Assembly: GCA_018647945.1 (NCBI GenBank)
Contig: JABGSE010000032.1
Coordinates: forward strand, 1-37,328
Source: Flavobacteriales bacterium
GTDB taxonomy: Bacteria; Bacteroidota; Bacteroidia; Flavobacteriales; BACL11
Direction of reading: 5' to 3'
Length of the DNA stretch: 37,328 nucleotides
The position numbers and the translations under genes are program-made. Below the pieces are notes generated by a model, which saw only the letters and a program-made list of their open reading frames with translations, was not told the origin of the DNA and did no database searches. Positions 27,545 through 35,647 of the stretch are shown one piece after another; position 1 is the stretch's first letter, and the number at the start of each line of letters is the position of its first letter.

Positions 27545-28129
27545 ATGTTTTTAGAATCACAAAATAATCACCCTATGCAAAAAGGGAGTATTGAAGTTAT
27601 TTGCGGCTCCATGTTTTCTGGGAAAACGGAGGAGCTCTTAAGACGGCTAAAAAGAGCAAAATTTGCAAAACTTCAAGTCGAAATTTACAAACCAATTATT
27701 GATACACGATACGATAATAAAAAAATTGTATCGCATGATGAGAATTTTATTCAATCTGTGATTGTAAAAAATTCTTCCGAAATATTACAAAAAATTAATA
27801 ATCCTGATATTGTTGCAATTGATGAAGCTCAGTTTTTTACTGATGATTTAACCAAAGTTTGCAATGAGCTTGCCAATAATGGAATTAGGGTAATTGTTGC
27901 CGGATTGGATATGGATTTTTTAGGAAATCCGTTTGGGAAAATGCCGGAATTACTTGCTATTGCCGAACACATTACAAAAGTACACGCCATATGTTTAGAC
28001 TGTGGTGGAATTGCTAATAATTCGCACAGAATTACTGAAGGAAACGCATTGGTGGAGTTAGGACAAAAAGAAAATTATAAACCACTTTGCAGAAAGTGTT
28101 TTACTAAAAAAAATTATACCATTGTATAG
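27545..28129 (+). CDS. tdk: Thymidine kinase (type II)
   Basis: A 194-residue salvage enzyme phosphorylating thymidine to dTMP. The P-loop G-S-M-F-S-G-K27-T28 is at 21-28 and the D93-E-A-Q-F-F motif is intact. The structural zinc is bound by C150-x2-C153 and C182-x2-C185. ATG at 27545 is used; M11 is an alternative that would leave a standard N-terminus. The stop overlaps the alr start by 8 bp. The tdk-alr pairing is common in flavobacteria. Confidence 0.95.
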   Translation: MFLESQNNHPMQKGSIEVICGSMFSGKTEELLRRLKRAKFAKLQVEIYKPIIDTRYDNKKIVSHDENFIQSVIVKNSSEILQKINNPDIVAIDEAQFFTDDLTKVCNELANNGIRVIVAGLDMDFLGNPFGKMPELLAIAEHITKVHAICLDCGGIANNSHRITEGNALVELGQKENYKPLCRKCFTKKNYTIV

Positions 28130-29204
28130 TTCTCACGAAACCAAATTAACAATTGATTTAAATAAATTAGAATATAATTTTAATTATTTAAAAAATAAAT
28201 TGAATAACAATTGTAAAATAATTGCTGTTGTAAAAGCATTTGCCTACGGACATGGAGATATAGAAATTAGTAAAAAACTAGAAAAATTGGGAGTTCACGC
28301 TTTATGGGTTGCTGATTTTGAAGAAGGAATAAATTTACGAAAATCAGGGATTAAAATTCCAATAATAATTGCAAATCCTGGATATAAAAGCATTGAGGAA
28401 ATAATTAAATTCAATTTGGATGTTGTAATTTATAATTCAGATATTTTAGATTATTTTATATCCGAAAATAAAAAAATAAATGTTCATATCAAATGTAATA
28501 GCGGAATGAATAGATACGGATTTAATCAGGAGGAGATGGAAGAACTTGTAAGAAAATTGAAAGAAACCCCATGCTTAAATATTCAATCAATTTGTTCTCA
28601 TTTGGCATCTGCTGACGATAACTCAAAAAATAAAGATACTTTAAAACAAATTCATCTTTTCAAATCTGTTGCCAAAAATTTTGAAAGAGAATTAAGTGTA
28701 AAAATTGACAAACACATTTTGAATTCTAATGGACTTCTAAATTTTCCGGAACATCACCTGGAAATGGTGCGACTCGGAATAGGTCTTTATGGATCGGCAA
28801 ATGATAATAAACTGAAACAGATAAGTAAATTAACAACAATAATTAGCCAAAATAGAAATATACAAACTGGTGATAAAGTTGGATATACATCATCATTTAT
28901 TACTCCTAACGACATGAATATATCTATTGTCCCAGTTGGATACGCTGATGGATTAAACAGAAAATTAGGAGATGAGAAAGGAGAAGTATTAATTCAGAAT
29001 ATGTTGTGCCCTATTATTGGAAAAATAAGCATGGACAGTTTTATTGTGGACACTTCCAAGATAGAAGTTAAAGTTGGAGATGCTGTTGAAATTTTTGGTA
29101 AAAATAATACCGTAATAAAAATGGCGGGGAAACTAAATACCATTCCTTATGAAATTTATGCTACGCTAAATAGAAGAATTAAGCGGATTTATATTGGTAA
29201 TTAG
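28122..29204 (+). CDS. alr: Alanine racemase
   Basis: A 360-residue PLP enzyme producing D-alanine for peptidoglycan. The lysine forming the Schiff base is K38 (VVKAFAYGHG), the opposite-face catalytic tyrosine is Y255 (VGYTSSF), and R131 (MNRYG) and R217 (MVRLGIGLYG) fit substrate or phosphate contacts. No ATG is available before the conserved T-I-D-L strand; the only standard candidate is a TTG at 28122 overlapping the end of tdk, which suggests translational coupling. It is a stand-alone enzyme, not the MurF-Alr fusion seen in some Bacteroidota. The 3' end overlaps the convergent O-antigen-ligase-like gene by 26 bp. Confidence 0.93.
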   Translation: MYSSHETKLTIDLNKLEYNFNYLKNKLNNNCKIIAVVKAFAYGHGDIEISKKLEKLGVHALWVADFEEGINLRKSGIKIPIIIANPGYKSIEEIIKFNLDVVIYNSDILDYFISENKKINVHIKCNSGMNRYGFNQEEMEELVRKLKETPCLNIQSICSHLASADDNSKNKDTLKQIHLFKSVAKNFERELSVKIDKHILNSNGLLNFPEHHLEMVRLGIGLYGSANDNKLKQISKLTTIISQNRNIQTGDKVGYTSSFITPNDMNISIVPVGYADGLNRKLGDEKGEVLIQNMLCPIIGKISMDSFIVDTSKIEVKVGDAVEIFGKNNTVIKMAGKLNTIPYEIYATLNRRIKRIYIGN

Positions 29205-30357
29205 TTGTAATTACAGATAAAAACAAATATAAAATCAATGTGTTGTGGGAAAAGAAGTAACTATCGGCAAACATTATTATCAAATACATCAAGGGGAGTA
29301 AAACCCTAGGAAATCCATCTTTTAATCTGTACAATTCTCTAATCTGAAAATAAAAGATAGACAATAAAAGTATCAATCCCAAAATTCCTAGCTCCATCCA
29401 TACATATAAATAATTGTTATGAGGTGTTTTATGTTTGTGGCGGACAATTTTTTCAGTTTCACTATTGATTGGCCCAAAAACATCTGTAAAACTTCCTGCT
29501 CCATAACCAAAAACTGGATTCTGTTTTATCAATATTATAGTTTCGGCTCCTAAAATATATCTTGTATTTGAAGATGATTTTTTTTCATTTTCTATGTTTT
29601 TATAAGATTTAATAGCATAATCAAATCTTGTTTTTACCATTTCGCTATTGTTATATACAAGATAGGAAAATAAAAATACTCCTAAAAAAGAGATAAATAG
29701 AACCTTTATTTTTGTACGGAAAAGATAAATAAATAAAAATATTAACAGAACAATAAATACAATTTGTCCTGCTTTTCCTCCTTCTGAAAAAAGAGAAAAT
29801 AAATAAACAGGAATAAATAATTGAATACTAATTTTGAATTTTCCTTCTAATTTTAATCTGAAAAAACTGTATATTGAGAGTATCAAAGCGGACGCCAGAA
29901 ATGTATTGTGGTCGGTATATTTCATAAATGCTGAAACAGTCCAGTTTGGGTTTATACTTATAATTTCGAAATTTTCGGCAATAGCAACAACAGATGAAAC
30001 AAACATTGAACTTAAAAATGAGAAAGCTGATTTTTTAATTGTATCAACTGAAAAAATTGTACTATATAAGATAGGTAAAATCAATAATAAGGAAACCCTT
30101 TTCAGAATCCAAAAAGTATCTGTACACACACCGAAAATTAAAAAATAAAGGAGATATAACACAAGTAAAAGCAACAAAGAAATCATCCATTTACTTGAGC
30201 AGATTTTATTCCATTTTTCTGAGAAATCTCCTTCAACAATGCAGATAAAAGAAATTAATACAATTAAAATATTGGTAATTGCAATTGATAAAGGAAGTGA
30301 AAATCCTAATAAAATAAAAAGGTATTTCCTTGTATCCTGCAATAATGAATTATTCAT
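29179..30357 (-). CDS. O-antigen ligase/polymerase-like membrane protein (WaaL/Wzy family)
   Basis: A 392-residue polytopic protein with about ten membrane segments and one large loop (about 235-315) before the last helices. The loop carries N-P-V-F-G-Y-G-A-G-S-F (280-290) and K-T-P-H313-N-N-Y-L, the Wzy_C signature whose His contacts lipid-linked sugar in WaaL-type ligases. It probably joins or polymerises surface polysaccharide at the periplasmic face, but may instead be a protein O-glycan ligase. No glycosyltransferase cluster surrounds it. The ATG overlaps the S41 peptidase stop by 8 bp, so it ends the rnpA-yidD-S41 unit. Confidence 0.82.
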   Translation of the reverse strand: MNNSLLQDTRKYLFILLGFSLPLSIAITNILIVLISFICIVEGDFSEKWNKICSSKWMISLLLLLVLYLLYFLIFGVCTDTFWILKRVSLLLILPILYSTIFSVDTIKKSAFSFLSSMFVSSVVAIAENFEIISINPNWTVSAFMKYTDHNTFLASALILSIYSFFRLKLEGKFKISIQLFIPVYLFSLFSEGGKAGQIVFIVLLIFLFIYLFRTKIKVLFISFLGVFLFSYLVYNNSEMVKTRFDYAIKSYKNIENEKKSSSNTRYILGAETIILIKQNPVFGYGAGSFTDVFGPINSETEKIVRHKHKTPHNNYLYVWMELGILGLILLLSIFYFQIRELYRLKDGFPRVLLPLMYLIIMFADSYFFSHNTLILYLFLSVITTNYQYKSA

Positions 30358-32005
30358 CAGTTTTATTTAAAATCTCATTATATCTGTTTAAATCGTGTAA
30401 AATATTTATCGCTTCTTTTACTTCTTTATCATATTTTAATCTGTTAATAATTCTTCCTTCCTGATAAAAATATCGGCTTACAATTTCGTCTGACAAAAAC
30501 TCTTTTAGTTCTTCTTTGTTTTTTGACAAATCATTTTCTTTATTATTTTTTATTTGAGAACTCAATAAATTATATTGTTCCTCTATTTCATAAAATGATT
30601 TTTCTTCCTCAGCAATTTCTTTAAATATCTCTAAAGCATCTTCAGTAGCTGTTGTATATTTGTACTCCTTATCTTTCAAATATGATGTAAATTTTTCAAA
30701 CTCATTATCAGTTATTTCAAAATTATCAGCTGAAATTATTGAATCATTTTCTAATCGGAAATCCGTTGCGTAATCAAATATTAATCTTTCTCTGATAATA
30801 GAAATTGTAATGTCAGAAATCACATCTTGTTTTACTTTAACATCTGGAATAATTCCTCCTCCATCTTTTACTTCTCTTCCGTTTCTGGTTTTAAAAGTAG
30901 AAATCAGAGAATCTGGAATTTTACCCACACTTCCATCTTTATTTCTATTGGAGTAATCAAGAGCCTGGATACATCTCCCGCTAGGAATGTAATATTTTGC
31001 AACCGTAACTTTTAGTTGAGAATTATAACTCAACTTTCGAGTTTGTTGTACCAGTCCTTTTCCATAACTTCTCTTACCAACCACCACTCCTCTATCCAAA
31101 TCCTGTATTGCCCCCGACACAATTTCGGAAGCAGAAGCTGAATTCTGATTTATTAAAATTATAAGTGGAGTTTCCTTGTCTTCAGGAAAATATCTTGCTT
31201 TATATGTTTTCTCCCAATCTTTTATTTTCCCTTTTGTTATTACAATATTCTCTCCCTTTTCTACAAAAAGATTTACAATATCAATCGATTCATTTAAAAG
31301 TCCTCCGGGATTACTTCTCAAGTCCAAAATAATTCCTTTTAATTCCTGTTGAGTTTTTAAATCTGTTAAAGCATTTTTAATGTCGTTACTACAATCTCTG
31401 GTAAAACTTCTGAGTTTAATATATGCTATTCCGTTTTCCAAAAACCCATAATAAGGAACACTTTTTACAGTTACTTTTTCTCTTTTAAAATTTACAACAA
31501 ATGGTTCTTGTCCTTTTCGTTCAATCAGAATACTTACCTCTGTATTTGGCTGACCTTTCAATATTTTACTTAATTCTTCAGTAGTTTTTCCTTTTGCTGA
31601 TTTTCCATTGACTTCTATAATTTTATCTCCCGCCATCAATCCTGCTTTCTGGGCCGGAAAACCTTCATATGGCTCGCTTATATAAACAAAATCTTTTCTT
31701 TTTGTAATCATTGCGCCAATTCCTCCATATTGTCCTGTAGTCATAAATCTGTAATCCTCAATATCTGATTCCGGAATGTAAGTAGTGTAAGGATCTAATG
31801 AAGTAAGCATTTCATCAATTGCTGTTTTCATTAAATCTCCCGAATTCACTTCATCAACATAATACATATCCAACTCTTTAAATAAATCAGTAAATATTTC
31901 TAAGTTTTTTGAAGTTTCAAAATAATTTGTTGTTTGCGCAATGGCAATAAAAGGAAGTAATCCAATTAATAATATTGCCGAAATTTTCTTTAATGTATTG
32001 TTCAT
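30350..32005 (-). CDS. C-terminal processing peptidase, S41 family with PDZ domain
   Basis: A 551-residue exported serine protease. It has a signal peptide (1-23, cleavage after IAIAQ), an N-terminal helical domain with the S-L-D-P-Y-T motif at 69-74, a PDZ domain at about 95-170, and the S41 catalytic core. The core has L-D-L-R-S-N-P-G-G-L at 228-237, the nucleophile S291 in N-S-A-S-A-S-E-I, and the general base K316 in S-Y-G-K-G-L-V-Q. The last 120 residues are a charged helical extension. Relatives trim or degrade proteins in the envelope. The gene lies 11 bp after yidD. Confidence 0.93.
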   Translation of the reverse strand: MNNTLKKISAILLIGLLPFIAIAQTTNYFETSKNLEIFTDLFKELDMYYVDEVNSGDLMKTAIDEMLTSLDPYTTYIPESDIEDYRFMTTGQYGGIGAMITKRKDFVYISEPYEGFPAQKAGLMAGDKIIEVNGKSAKGKTTEELSKILKGQPNTEVSILIERKGQEPFVVNFKREKVTVKSVPYYGFLENGIAYIKLRSFTRDCSNDIKNALTDLKTQQELKGIILDLRSNPGGLLNESIDIVNLFVEKGENIVITKGKIKDWEKTYKARYFPEDKETPLIILINQNSASASEIVSGAIQDLDRGVVVGKRSYGKGLVQQTRKLSYNSQLKVTVAKYYIPSGRCIQALDYSNRNKDGSVGKIPDSLISTFKTRNGREVKDGGGIIPDVKVKQDVISDITISIIRERLIFDYATDFRLENDSIISADNFEITDNEFEKFTSYLKDKEYKYTTATEDALEIFKEIAEEEKSFYEIEEQYNLLSSQIKNNKENDLSKNKEELKEFLSDEIVSRYFYQEGRIINRLKYDKEVKEAINILHDLNRYNEILNKTDE

Positions 32006-32016
32006 TTTTTATTTTT

Positions 32017-32238
32017 TTAAGGTACTAAATCTTCTCCACTTCCACCCCAGGGGTGGCATTTGGAAATTCTTTTAATTGATAACCACCCCCCTATAAGAGG
32101 ACCGTGTTTTATTATTGCTTGCTTTCCATATTCCGAGCAAGTTGGCGAAAACCTGCATTTTGGAGGAAACAAAGGAGAAATTACATTCTGATAAGTTTTT
32201 ATAATTAACAATAAAATGAATGAAACTATTTTTCTCAT
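32017..32238 (-). CDS. yidD: Membrane protein insertion efficiency factor YidD
   Basis: A 73-residue member of the YidD family, which assists the YidC insertase. A hydrophobic or amphipathic N-terminus is followed by the family core Y-Q[11 protein letters not shown]28-R-F-x-P-T-C34-S-x-Y, then G-W-L-S-I-K-R-I and K-C61-H-P-W-G-G. The ATG overlaps the rnpA stop by 4 bp, the usual rnpA-yidD coupling. The downstream gene is an S41 peptidase rather than yidC. Confidence 0.95.
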   Translation of the reverse strand: MRKIVSFILLLIIKTYQNVISPLFPPKCRFSPTCSEYGKQAIIKHGPLIGGWLSIKRISKCHPWGGSGEDLVP

Positions 32239-32606
32239 ATTTCCTCTGTTAAACGCAGTAAAATTAATTTTATTTTTTGTTCTACCGATTTATCATCAGC
32301 AAAATCTGATTTTAATAAAATAAAAGCAATGTTGACTTCAACTTTTCTGTCAACTAATTTAGTTGTTAAAATAGTTTTATTTAATCTGTAAGCCTCTCTG
32401 ATTAGTCGTTTTATTTTATTTCTTTCGACTGCTTTTGGTTCAAGTTTTTTGGGTGCTGAAATTAAAATTGAAACAGAAGGAACCTTCTGTTCTGAAACAG
32501 AAAAATAAACTTTAAAATCCTCCAAAACAAAACTATTTCCATTGTCAAATAGTTTATCTATTTTAATTTTAGAATTTAATCGTTCAGATTTAGGAAATGA
32601 ATTCAT
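32235..32606 (-). CDS. rnpA: Ribonuclease P protein component
   Basis: A 123-residue basic protein that binds RNase P RNA and helps mature tRNA 5' ends. The RNR-type motif is seen as E61[12 protein letters not shown] at 61-73, and the upstream [11 protein letters not shown] strand matches the family. rpmH, its partner in many bacteria, is absent. It heads the rnpA-yidD-S41-ligase unit, after a predicted terminator. Confidence 0.92.
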   Translation of the reverse strand: MNSFPKSERLNSKIKIDKLFDNGNSFVLEDFKVYFSVSEQKVPSVSILISAPKKLEPKAVERNKIKRLIREAYRLNKTILTTKLVDRKVEVNIAFILLKSDFADDKSVEQKIKLILLRLTEEI

Positions 32607-32634
32607 TTTAAGGTTTAAAATACAAATAAAATAA

Positions 32635-32658
32635 AAAAGGATCTAAAAAGCTCCTTTT
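32635..32658 (-). terminator. Intrinsic terminator after DUF4271-hemD
   Basis: AAAAGGA (32635-32641) pairs with TCCTTTT (32652-32658) around a 10-nt loop. On the minus strand the stem runs into further T bases. It lies 19 bp after the hemD stop and before rnpA, where a transcript end is expected. The 7-bp stem is AT-rich and modest. Confidence 0.5.
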
Positions 32659-32677
32659 ATATAATCTAAAAATAAAT

Positions 32678-33445
32678 TTATTTTCTTTTTCGTTTATTTG
32701 ATTTGGTGATGTAATGATCTAAAGCCATGGACATAGAAGGAAATTTTTTATTTGGAACCTCAATATCCACAATCAAATCTTGGTCTTTTATTGATTTTAC
32801 TGTTGTTGGACCAAAAGCCGCTAATCTTGTTTCTTCCTGTTCAAATTCTGGAAAATTTTCATATAAAGAAGTAATTCCTGTTGGACTATAAAAAACAATA
32901 ATATCATATTTTACATGTTCCAAGTCCGAAAGATCGGAAGCTACTACCTTAAACATCACTGCTTTTGTATAATCTAATTCGCTTTCTTCCAGGGATTTAT
33001 TTATTTTGTCTTTTAACAAATCCGAACATGGAAGTAAAAACTTACTTTCTTTGTGTTTTTCCATTAATGGAATTAAGCTCGAAAAAACTTGCTCTCCAAT
33101 AAAAACTTTTCTTTTTCTATAAGAAATAAAGTTTTGTAAATAATGTGCAATCGCCTCCGATATGCAAAAATATTTTGTTTGGTCTGGAATTCTTAATCTC
33201 AATTTTTCCATCATTCCAAAATAATGATCCATTGCATTTTTTGATGTAAAAATTACAGCATTATGATTCAATAAGGAAATTCTCTGCTCTCTAAATTCCA
33301 ATGCAGAAATTTCATCTACCTGAATAAATGGTCTGTAATGTAGCTTCAGCTTATGCTTTTCGGCTAATGCGTGATATGGCGTCTTTGCTTCTGGTTCTGG
33401 CTGAGAAATTAAAATAGATTTTACCTTTCTTTGTCTTTCTTTCAT
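32678..33445 (-). CDS. hemD: Uroporphyrinogen-III synthase
   Basis: A 255-residue two-domain enzyme that closes hydroxymethylbilane with inversion of ring D. Sequence conservation is weak in this family. The support is I-L-I-S-Q-P-E-P at the start, A-V-I-F-T-S-K-N-A-M-D-H-Y at about 64-76, D-I-I-V-F-Y-S-P-T-G-I near 180, and A-A-F-G-P-T-T near 209, all in HemD order. The tail is Lys/Arg rich. It starts 16 bp after the DUF4271 gene, a neighbour of hemD in many Bacteroidota. No other tetrapyrrole gene is nearby apart from ctaB. Confidence 0.85.
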   Translation of the reverse strand: MKERQRKVKSILISQPEPEAKTPYHALAEKHKLKLHYRPFIQVDEISALEFREQRISLLNHNAVIFTSKNAMDHYFGMMEKLRLRIPDQTKYFCISEAIAHYLQNFISYRKRKVFIGEQVFSSLIPLMEKHKESKFLLPCSDLLKDKINKSLEESELDYTKAVMFKVVASDLSDLEHVKYDIIVFYSPTGITSLYENFPEFEQEETRLAAFGPTTVKSIKDQDLIVDIEVPNKKFPSMSMALDHYITKSNKRKRK

Positions 33446-33461
33446 TCTTTTATTTTAATAT

Positions 33462-34157
33462 TTACGCAAAAACAATTCCTCTATAAAGTAGCAAGAGAGG
33501 AAAAAATTCAAGAGTGCAAATATAAATAAATAAATAAAACCTGGAAAGCCCAAAAGAGTTTATTCCAATTTTCCATAGCCAAAATAATTTTAACACAAAA
33601 AATAGGAGTAAAAAAAGGAAGATTAAAATCTCCATAGAGTCTGCAAAATTAAAATTCGAAAAATGAAGTATTACTAGAAGGGGAAAGATAAATAATGCAA
33701 AAACTTTATCGAACAAAGTAGTGAAAAACAATGCCAAACGAGAGATTTGTTTCATCTGTAATAAAACTCCTAAAAATTGGATTAATAAATATTTTACTAA
33801 ATAATATACACTTACAAAGAAAAAAACTACAAATATTGTAGAATATGTATTTTCAAAATGAGGGTTTACTCCCCAAATAAACAAACTTACATTTATAATT
33901 AACAGAATATAAAACAAGATATTTATCCTAAAAGTAAAGACGTTTTCCTCTCTCAAATACTGATTTGCATATCGCTGAGCAAATATTCCATAAATATATT
34001 GCTTGCTTTGCTTTAAATGAAATGCATACAAAACAGCTATTATCAGTAGAGAAAAGGTAAGGAAAATAAAACTTATATCCTGATTATTTATATTTAAGTC
34101 TATTACATTCAATATTAAAAAATTAAAGAACAAAGATACTGATAAGAGATTATTCAA
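33462..34157 (-). CDS. DUF4271 polytopic membrane protein
   Basis: A 231-residue protein with six or seven hydrophobic segments and a cytoplasmic-looking stretch at about 48-75 (L-K-Q-S-K-Q-Y-I-Y-G, then Y-L-R-E-E-N-V-F-T). Its layout and position directly upstream of hemD match DUF4271. No ATG occurs near the start of the frame; the best start is a TTG at 34157, 8 nt after a perfect -7 box. Function is unknown. Linkage to hemD hints at heme-related membrane work, but the sequence shows no heme motif. Confidence 0.75.
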   Translation of the reverse strand: MNNLLSVSLFFNFLILNVIDLNINNQDISFIFLTFSLLIIAVLYAFHLKQSKQYIYGIFAQRYANQYLREENVFTFRINILFYILLIINVSLFIWGVNPHFENTYSTIFVVFFFVSVYYLVKYLLIQFLGVLLQMKQISRLALFFTTLFDKVFALFIFPLLVILHFSNFNFADSMEILIFLFLLLFFVLKLFWLWKIGINSFGLSRFYLFIYICTLEFFPLLLLYRGIVFA

Positions 34158-34165
34158 TACTTTTG
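34158..34165 (+). promoter_or_regulatory. -7 box TACTTTTG for the acyl-CoA dehydrogenase gene
   Basis: Perfect TAnnTTTG match, 27 nt before the ATG at 34193. It directly touches the opposing box. Confidence 0.6.
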
Positions 34166-34173
34166 CAAAGATA
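34166..34173 (-). promoter_or_regulatory. -7 box TATCTTTG for DUF4271-hemD
   Basis: Perfect match, 8 nt before the TTG start at 34157. With the neighbouring box it forms the near-palindrome TACTTTTG|CAAAGATA. Confidence 0.6.
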
Positions 34174-34192
34174 AAAATTTAAAAAAAGAATT

Positions 34193-35371
34193 ATGTCACA
34201 AGATTTATACCAAGCACCAGATTATTTTTTGATGGATGACCTCCTTACAGAAGAACATAAATTAATTAGAGACGCTGCTAGAGAATGGGTAAAAAGGGAA
34301 GTTTCTCCAATAATTGAGGAAGCTTGCCAAAAAGCGGAATTCCCAAAACAAATTATAAAAGGATTAGGTGAAATTGGTGGTTTTGGACCATATATCCCTG
34401 TAAAATATGGTGGTGCTGGATTGGATCAAATTTCTTACGGACTTATAATGCAAGAACTTGAAAGAGGAGATAGTGGAATTCGTTCTACCTCATCTGTTCA
34501 ATCATCATTGGTAATGTACCCAATTTGGAAATACGGAAGTGAAGAACAAAAAATGAAATTTTTGCCAAAATTAGCAACTGGAGAATTTATCGGTTGTTTT
34601 GGATTGACTGAACCTGACCATGGTTCAAATCCTGGAGGAATGACAACCAATATTAAAGATATGGGAGATCATTTCCTTTTAAATGGCGCTAAAATGTGGA
34701 TTTCGAACGCACCCTTTGCTGATATTGCTGTAGTATGGGCAAAAAATGAAGAAGGAAGAATAAAAGGTGTGTTAGTGGAAAGAGGAATGGTAGGATTCAC
34801 AACTCCAGAAACACATGGGAAATGGAGTTTGAGAGCTTCAGCAACTGGAGAATTAGTTTTTGATAATGTAAAAATCCCTAAGGATAATATTTTACCAAAT
34901 AAAGATGGTTTGGGAGCTCCACTAGGATGTTTGGACTCTGCTAGGTATGGAATTGCTTGGGGAACAATAGGTACTGCAATGGATTGTTATGATACTGCTC
35001 TTAGATATGCAAAACAAAGAGTTCAGTTTGGGAAACCAATTGCTGCTTTCCAATTGCAACAAAAGAAATTGGCTGAAATGATTACTGAAATTACCAAAGC
35101 TCAGTTTTTAACTTGGCGTTTAGGCGTATTGAGAAATGAAGGAAGAGCAACTACTGCACAAATTTCTATGTGTAAACGTAACAATGTAGATATGGCACTT
35201 AAAATTGCCAGAGAAGCAAGGCAAATATTAGGAGCTATGGGAATTACAGGAGAATATTCTATCATGAGACATATGATGAACTTGGAATCTGTTATTACTT
35301 ATGAGGGTACACATGATATTCACTTGTTGATTACAGGAATGGATATTACTGGAGAGAATGCTTTTAAATAG
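34193..35371 (+). CDS. Acyl-CoA dehydrogenase, glutaryl-CoA dehydrogenase subfamily
   Basis: A 392-residue FAD flavoenzyme. The stretch S-V-Q-S-S-L-V-M-Y-P-I with Y-G-S-E-E-Q-K, and G-C-F-G-L-T-E-P-D at about 143-151, are close to glutaryl-CoA dehydrogenases. Residues matching the human substrate Arg and Ser are R97 and S101, and the catalytic base is E371 (ITYEGTHDIHL). It probably oxidises and decarboxylates glutaryl-CoA to crotonyl-CoA in lysine or tryptophan breakdown, passing electrons to ETF. Residue equivalences are by eye. It overlaps the DUF3817 gene by 14 bp. Confidence 0.9.
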   Translation: MSQDLYQAPDYFLMDDLLTEEHKLIRDAAREWVKREVSPIIEEACQKAEFPKQIIKGLGEIGGFGPYIPVKYGGAGLDQISYGLIMQELERGDSGIRSTSSVQSSLVMYPIWKYGSEEQKMKFLPKLATGEFIGCFGLTEPDHGSNPGGMTTNIKDMGDHFLLNGAKMWISNAPFADIAVVWAKNEEGRIKGVLVERGMVGFTTPETHGKWSLRASATGELVFDNVKIPKDNILPNKDGLGAPLGCLDSARYGIAWGTIGTAMDCYDTALRYAKQRVQFGKPIAAFQLQQKKLAEMITEITKAQFLTWRLGVLRNEGRATTAQISMCKRNNVDMALKIAREARQILGAMGITGEYSIMRHMMNLESVITYEGTHDIHLLITGMDITGENAFK

Positions 35372-35645
35372 GATAAAAACTACATTTAGAGTTATTGCAT
35401 TTTTAGAAGGTGTTTCTTTCATCCTTTTAATGACAGTTGGCCTTTATTGTAAATACCAATTAGATGACCCAAGTTATGTAAAGCTTTTAGGAATGCCACA
35501 CGGACTACTCTTTATTTCCTACCTCATTTTAGCTTTTTTAATTAAGAATGGAGAGCAATGGAAAAATAAAGATTTTGGAATTATTATACTTGCTTCAATT
35601 CTTCCATTTGGAACCTTTTATGTAGACTTTAAATATCTAAAATGA
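35358..35645 (+). CDS. DUF3817 small membrane protein
   Basis: A 95-residue protein with three hydrophobic segments (about 10-30, 46-63, 73-90). Conserved-looking features are F-L-E-G-V-S-F at 15-21 and G-M-P-H-G-L at 45-50, typical of DUF3817. Its start overlaps the acyl-CoA dehydrogenase end by 14 bp, so translation may be coupled. Function unknown. It ends 2 bp before the convergent gene's stop. Confidence 0.8.
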   Translation: MLLNRIKTTFRVIAFLEGVSFILLMTVGLYCKYQLDDPSYVKLLGMPHGLLFISYLILAFLIKNGEQWKNKDFGIIILASILPFGTFYVDFKYLK

Positions 35646-35647
35646 CA

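Noticed and set aside
29179-30357. O-antigen-ligase-like gene as part of a polysaccharide island
   Set aside because: No glycosyltransferase, flippase or sugar-nucleotide gene lies nearby; it is attached to rnpA-yidD-S41.
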